Positions 61,004-64,000 of a stretch of 64,000 nt of DNA are shown in pieces; the stretch's first letter is position 1, and each line of letters starts with the position of its first letter. This stretch comes from RGIG4608 sp045606265 (lineage in GTDB: Bacteria > Bacillota > Clostridia > Oscillospirales > CAG-272), in assembly GCA_045606265.1 (NCBI GenBank), contig JAZURO010000032.1, positions 10,265 to 74,264 on the forward strand, read 5' to 3'. The notes under the pieces are model-generated. The model saw only the letters and a program-made list of their open reading frames with translations, was not told where the DNA came from and made no database searches. Position numbers and translations under genes: made by a program.

Positions 61004-62398
61004 ATGAAAAAGAACATCGGCAAAGTAATACAGATTATCGGACCTGTCCTTGATATAAGGTTTGAAAATGGACAACTCCCCGATCTTCTCGGTGCTATTG
61101 AAATCGAGCACGAGGGAAAAACTATAGTCTGTGAAGTTGCAAGCCAGCTTGGTGATGATGTGGTAAGATGTATTGCCATGTCTTCAACTGACGGTATGTC
61201 AAGAGGTATGGAGGCAGTATATACGGGTACAGGTATTACTGTTCCTGTTGGTAAGGAAACGCTTGGAAGAATATTCAATCTTCTCGGTGAACCCATTGAT
61301 AACCTCCCCGCCCCCGAAAATACCGAAAAATGGTGCATTCACAGAGATCCTCCTTCATTCGCTGAACAGGAAAGCACGACCGAGATACTTGAAACAGGTA
61401 TTAAAGTCGTTGACCTTATTGCTCCCTATACCAAGGGTGGTAAGATCGGTCTTTTTGGCGGTGCGGGAGTTGGAAAAACAGTTCTTATTATGGAACTTAT
61501 CAACAACGTTGCTAAGGAACACGGTGGTATCTCCGTTTTCACAGGCGTTGGTGAAAGAACAAGAGAGGGTAATGACCTCTATAACGAAATGAAAGAATCA
61601 GGAGTTCTTTCTAAGACCGCTTTGGTTTACGGTCAGATGAATGAACCTCCGGGAGCAAGAATGAGAGTAGGTCTTTCAGGACTTACAATGGCTGAATACT
61701 TTCGTGATGAAGAAGGTCAGGACGTTCTTCTCTTTATCGATAATATTTACAGATTCACACAGGCAGGTTCAGAGGTTTCAGCTCTTCTTGGAAGAATGCC
61801 CTCAGCCGTTGGTTATCAGCCCACACTTGCTACTGAGATGGGTGCTCTTCAAGAGAGAATCACATCTACAAAGCGTGGCTCCATCACATCCGTTCAGGCA
61901 GTTTACGTTCCTGCGGATGACTTGACAGACCCTGCTCCTGCAACAACGTTTGCGCACCTTGATGCTACAACAGTTCTTTCACGTAGCATTGCTTCTCTCG
62001 GTATCTATCCCGCAGTTGATCCTCTTGAATCAACTTCAAGAATCCTTTCACCTGAGGTTGTTGGTATTGAGCACTATGAAGTAGCCCGTGAAGTTCAGAA
62101 GATGCTTCAAAGATACAAAGAATTGCAGGATATTATTGCAATTATGGGTATGGAAGAGCTCTCAGAAGAAGACAAGCTTGTTGTTAACCGTGCAAGAAAA
62201 ATTCAGAGATTCCTTTCTCAGCCCTTCTCTGTTGCTGAGCAGTTTACAGGTATGCAAGGAAAATACGTACCCGTTAAAGAAACAATTCGCGGTTTCCGTG
62301 AGATTCTCGACGGTAAGCACGATAACCTTCCCGAAAGTGCTTTCTTGTTTGTTGGCACTATTGACGAGGCTGTTGAAAAAGCAAAATCTCTCGGTTAA
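61004..62398 (+). CDS. atpD: ATP synthase subunit beta
   Basis: 464 residues, catalytic subunit. P-loop GGAGVGKT at 152-159, GERTREGNDLY with the catalytic Glu near 181, Walker B LLFIDNIYRFTQAGSEVSALLGR near 246 (most homologues have IFRF here) and YVPADDLTDPAPATTFAHLDATTVLSR near 300. SD AAAGGAAA. Confidence 0.97.
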   Translation: MKKNIGKVIQIIGPVLDIRFENGQLPDLLGAIEIEHEGKTIVCEVASQLGDDVVRCIAMSSTDGMSRGMEAVYTGTGITVPVGKETLGRIFNLLGEPIDNLPAPENTEKWCIHRDPPSFAEQESTTEILETGIKVVDLIAPYTKGGKIGLFGGAGVGKTVLIMELINNVAKEHGGISVFTGVGERTREGNDLYNEMKESGVLSKTALVYGQMNEPPGARMRVGLSGLTMAEYFRDEEGQDVLLFIDNIYRFTQAGSEVSALLGRMPSAVGYQPTLATEMGALQERITSTKRGSITSVQAVYVPADDLTDPAPATTFAHLDATTVLSRSIASLGIYPAVDPLESTSRILSPEVVGIEHYEVAREVQKMLQRYKELQDIIAIMGMEELSEEDKLVVNRARKIQRFLSQPFSVAEQFTGMQGKYVPVKETIRGFREILDGKHDNLPESAFLFVGTIDEAVEKAKSLG

Positions 62399-62415
62399 TA
62401 ATGTAGGTGATTTAT

Positions 62416-62817
62416 ATGAGAGAATTTCATCTTGAAGTATTAACTCCTGATGGGCTTGTGTTCGATGGAATGGTTGAAAGCTTGCTCGTTACCGCAGTTG
62501 ATGGCAACGTGGAATTTCTTGCAGGACACGTCGATTATCTGACTACGTTAGGAATCGGCAAGGCACGGTTAAGAATTGCAGGCAAGGATAGATTTGCGGC
62601 TGTTTCAGGTGGTTTTGTCACCGTTACTTCCGGAGAAGTCAAATTGATCGCTATCACATTTGAATTTGCTGAGGATATTAACGTTGACCGAGCACATAAA
62701 GCAAAAGAAAAAGCGAAAGAGACTTTATCCTCTTCCAAAGATAACAAAGCTATTGAAATTGCTCGTTTGAAATTACAAAGAGCGCTGTCAAGAATAAATG
62801 TTGCACAGTTAAAATAA
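62416..62817 (+). CDS. atpC: ATP synthase subunit epsilon
   Basis: 133 residues from ATG 62416 (SD GTAGGTG; an upstream GTG is part of the SD). N-terminal beta sandwich (FHLEVLTPDGLVFDGMVESLLVTAVDG, then EFLAGHVDYLTTLG) and a C-terminal helical hairpin, which can inhibit ATP hydrolysis. The last gene of the operon. Confidence 0.95.
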   Translation: MREFHLEVLTPDGLVFDGMVESLLVTAVDGNVEFLAGHVDYLTTLGIGKARLRIAGKDRFAAVSGGFVTVTSGEVKLIAITFEFAEDINVDRAHKAKEKAKETLSSSKDNKAIEIARLKLQRALSRINVAQLK

Positions 62818-62821
62818 TACA

Positions 62822-62853
62822 AAAGGCAGAAAAGCAAAACTTTTCTGCCTTTA
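62822..62853 (+). terminator. Terminator of the ATP synthase operon
   Basis: A 13-bp perfect stem (62822-62834 with 62840-62852, loop of five) ending in T. Confidence 0.88.
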
Positions 62854-62918
62854 TTATTGCAAAATTCGACAATATATGATATTATATCTCTATAACTGTA
62901 TTATTTGGAGATATATGT

Positions 62919-63914
62919 ATGAAAAATAGATTTATTCCCTTATTATTGATTTGTATAATAATCATATTAGTTGGTGCTTCTTGTACTGAGAAAATACCAA
63001 CTGATGATTCTCAAACTGAGGTATCAGACACCACTCTACCACAAGAGAATCATATTCACGCCTGGAGCGAGTGGAGCGTTGAAAGACAAGCCACCTGTAC
63101 AAGCACGGGCGTACAATCACGAAGCTGTGAATGTGGCGAAAAAGATGAGTTTGTCATTTCCGCAACAGGTCATAGTTTTGGTGAATGGTTTATTACTACA
63201 AGTCCAAAATGCGAAGTTCAAGGCACAGAAGAACGTAAATGTAAAGATTGCGATTTTGCAGAATCGAAACCGATAGATGCACTTGAACATATAGAGGGCG
63301 ATTTTACAATTATTAACTGTGAAAAGCATTTTCTTTGTATCAATTGCAATAAGTCTTTGAGAACAGAAAATCTTGTCCTCTCGCAAGGGCTTGAAATTGA
63401 GCTTGGAACAGTAATTTCCATTGGAGATTGCTCTGATAAGCAAATTGTTGTTCCTTCTACGATAAACGGTGAGAATGTCAGCATTATTGCCGTACAAGCT
63501 TTTTACAGCGAAAGCATAGAAAGTGTTGTCTTACCCGACACTGTAAATACCATTCAAGAAAAAGCATTTTATAAATGCCTTTCACTTAAAAACATTTATC
63601 TTGGTACCGGTATCGTGATTATTGGGAATAAAGCATTTTTCAACTGCTCTTCTCTAAGAAGCATTTATCTTCCCGACTCTTTGGAGTATTTGGGAGAATA
63701 TGCTTTTGCATATTGCTCTGAATTAGAATCTGTACATATTAACAATTCAATTTCCGAATTAAAAATGGGTACTTTTCAAGATTGTAAAAGCTTAAAAGAT
63801 ATTTATTTTGGCGGAACACACGAAGAATGGAATTCTATTATTAAAGACCCCGGTTGGGATGACGGCACATCAAACTACACAATACATTGTATAGATCAAG
63901 ATATATCAAAATAA
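62919..63914 (+). CDS. Surface protein with Cys-pair repeats and BspA-type leucine-rich repeats
   Basis: 331 residues. N-terminal signal (about 1-21) ending VGAS|C, a near-lipobox, so a probable lipoprotein. Residues about 45-125 hold two tandem Cys-rich repeats (HAWSEWS...TCTSTGVQSRSCEC and HSFGEWF...KCEVQGTEERKCKDC), a module found in many clostridial surface proteins. The C-terminal about 130 residues are BspA-type leucine-rich repeats (VVLPDTVNTIQEKAFYKC, IYLGTGIVIIGNKAFFNC, IYLPDSLEYLGEYAFAYC). Probably an adhesin or surface-binding protein; the ligand is unknown. SD GGAG. Confidence 0.85.
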   Translation: MKNRFIPLLLICIIIILVGASCTEKIPTDDSQTEVSDTTLPQENHIHAWSEWSVERQATCTSTGVQSRSCECGEKDEFVISATGHSFGEWFITTSPKCEVQGTEERKCKDCDFAESKPIDALEHIEGDFTIINCEKHFLCINCNKSLRTENLVLSQGLEIELGTVISIGDCSDKQIVVPSTINGENVSIIAVQAFYSESIESVVLPDTVNTIQEKAFYKCLSLKNIYLGTGIVIIGNKAFFNCSSLRSIYLPDSLEYLGEYAFAYCSELESVHINNSISELKMGTFQDCKSLKDIYFGGTHEEWNSIIKDPGWDDGTSNYTIHCIDQDISK

Positions 63915-63941
63915 AAATGGTGGGAGAAATCCCACCATTTT
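63914..63941. terminator. Bidirectional terminator between the LRR gene and the SEC-C gene
   Basis: Hairpin AAAATGGTGGGA/TCCCACCATTTT (12 bp, loop of four) with A/T runs at both ends, between convergent stops. Confidence 0.88.
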
Positions 63942-63945
63942 ATTT

Positions 63946-64000
63946 TTATCTGTTTGCTCCACAGCAATTCTTATATTTTTTACCGCTACCGCAAGGACAA
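63946..64000 (-). CDS. C-terminus of a SEC-C motif protein
   Basis: The minus-strand frame entering from the window edge reads CPCGSGKKYKNCCGANR and stops at 63946-63948. This is the zinc-binding SEC-C motif (CxCx8CC) found at the end of SecA and of several unrelated proteins. Seventeen residues cannot tell SecA from the others; SecA is the most common bearer. Confidence 0.8.
   Translation of the reverse strand, partial: CPCGSGKKYKNCCGANR

Noticed and set aside
60949..61338. Minus-strand frame of 129 codons opposite atpD
   Set aside because: Lies over the conserved beta-subunit N-terminus and has no protein-like features.

Overview
The window looks like a chromosomal segment of a low-GC, endospore-forming, anaerobic member of the Clostridia, probably gut- or host-associated. 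The reasons are: dipicolinate synthase genes (dpaA/dpaB), yabP/yabQ, a SpoVB-family flippase and a sporulation-type DacF; an oxygen-independent class III ribonucleotide reductase; a bile-salt-hydrolase-like enzyme; glucuronate catabolism; purine-rich ribosome binding sites and consensus sigma-A promoters. I cannot name a species. I see no phage, insertion sequence, CRISPR array or integron; almost every base belongs to a tightly packed gene or its control region.

Layout. 1-705: end of a phosphohexomutase gene. 739-2147 (-): dpaA-dpaB. 2249-8187 (-): a compact type IV pilus operon behind a perfect consensus promoter and a structured leader. 8352-9326 (-): bile-salt-hydrolase-like gene with an 11-bp hairpin abutting its start codon. 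9407-12562 (-): MacB-type ABC transporter plus a zinc-ribbon membrane protein. 12803-15592 (+): nrdD-nrdG with two NrdR boxes. 15630-17514 (-): P-loop protein and pgi. 17589-21416 (-): hup, rqcP, yabP, yabQ, divIC, trxB, dacF. 21612-34570 (-): a run of ten genes, cdaA, short cdaR, COG2509 flavoprotein, recJ, relA, dtd, hemZ, amidohydrolase, spoVB-like, mazG, which puts c-di-AMP and (p)ppGpp synthesis in one apparent transcript. 34757-43185 (-): nusB, tsaD-like, xseA, xseB, ispA, tlyA, nadK, argR, argS, then yebC from its own promoter. 43372-45255 (-): uxuA and a fructuronate-reductase-type SDR. 45514-48024 (+): ireB, ribF and a DacF-like protein with degenerate catalytic motifs. 48039-52226 (-): marR and a heterodimeric ABC exporter. 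52356-54246 (-): rsmA-asnA. 54329-54404 (+): tRNA-Thr(CGU). 54563-55483 (+): M14 carboxypeptidase. 55680-62817 (+): complete F1Fo ATP synthase operon. 62919-63914 (+): leucine-rich-repeat lipoprotein-like gene. 63946-64000 (-): C-terminus of a SEC-C protein.

How the genes work together. The ATP synthase c subunit carries the two-carboxylate signature known from sodium-coupled rotors, which would fit an anaerobe living on a sodium gradient. Sporulation genes sit inside housekeeping transcripts, and two of them (yabP and dacF) have hairpins that can bury the ribosome binding site or start codon; this suggests they are silenced when read from vegetative read-through mRNA. The bsh-like gene has a similar device.

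No obviously new enzyme system was found. The most unusual items are the RNA or operator structures over start codons, the catalytically degenerate DacF paralogue, the PilM-like fusion in the minimal pilus operon, the single-domain CdaR, and the cdaA-relA run. Start codons were often moved from the longest open frame to the codon with a proper Shine-Dalgarno (SD) sequence; this is stated in each entry. Apart from the 316-bp stretch holding the tRNA (54247-54562), no gene-free stretch exceeds 300 bases; the next longest are 45256-45513 and 12563-12802, whose control elements are listed.
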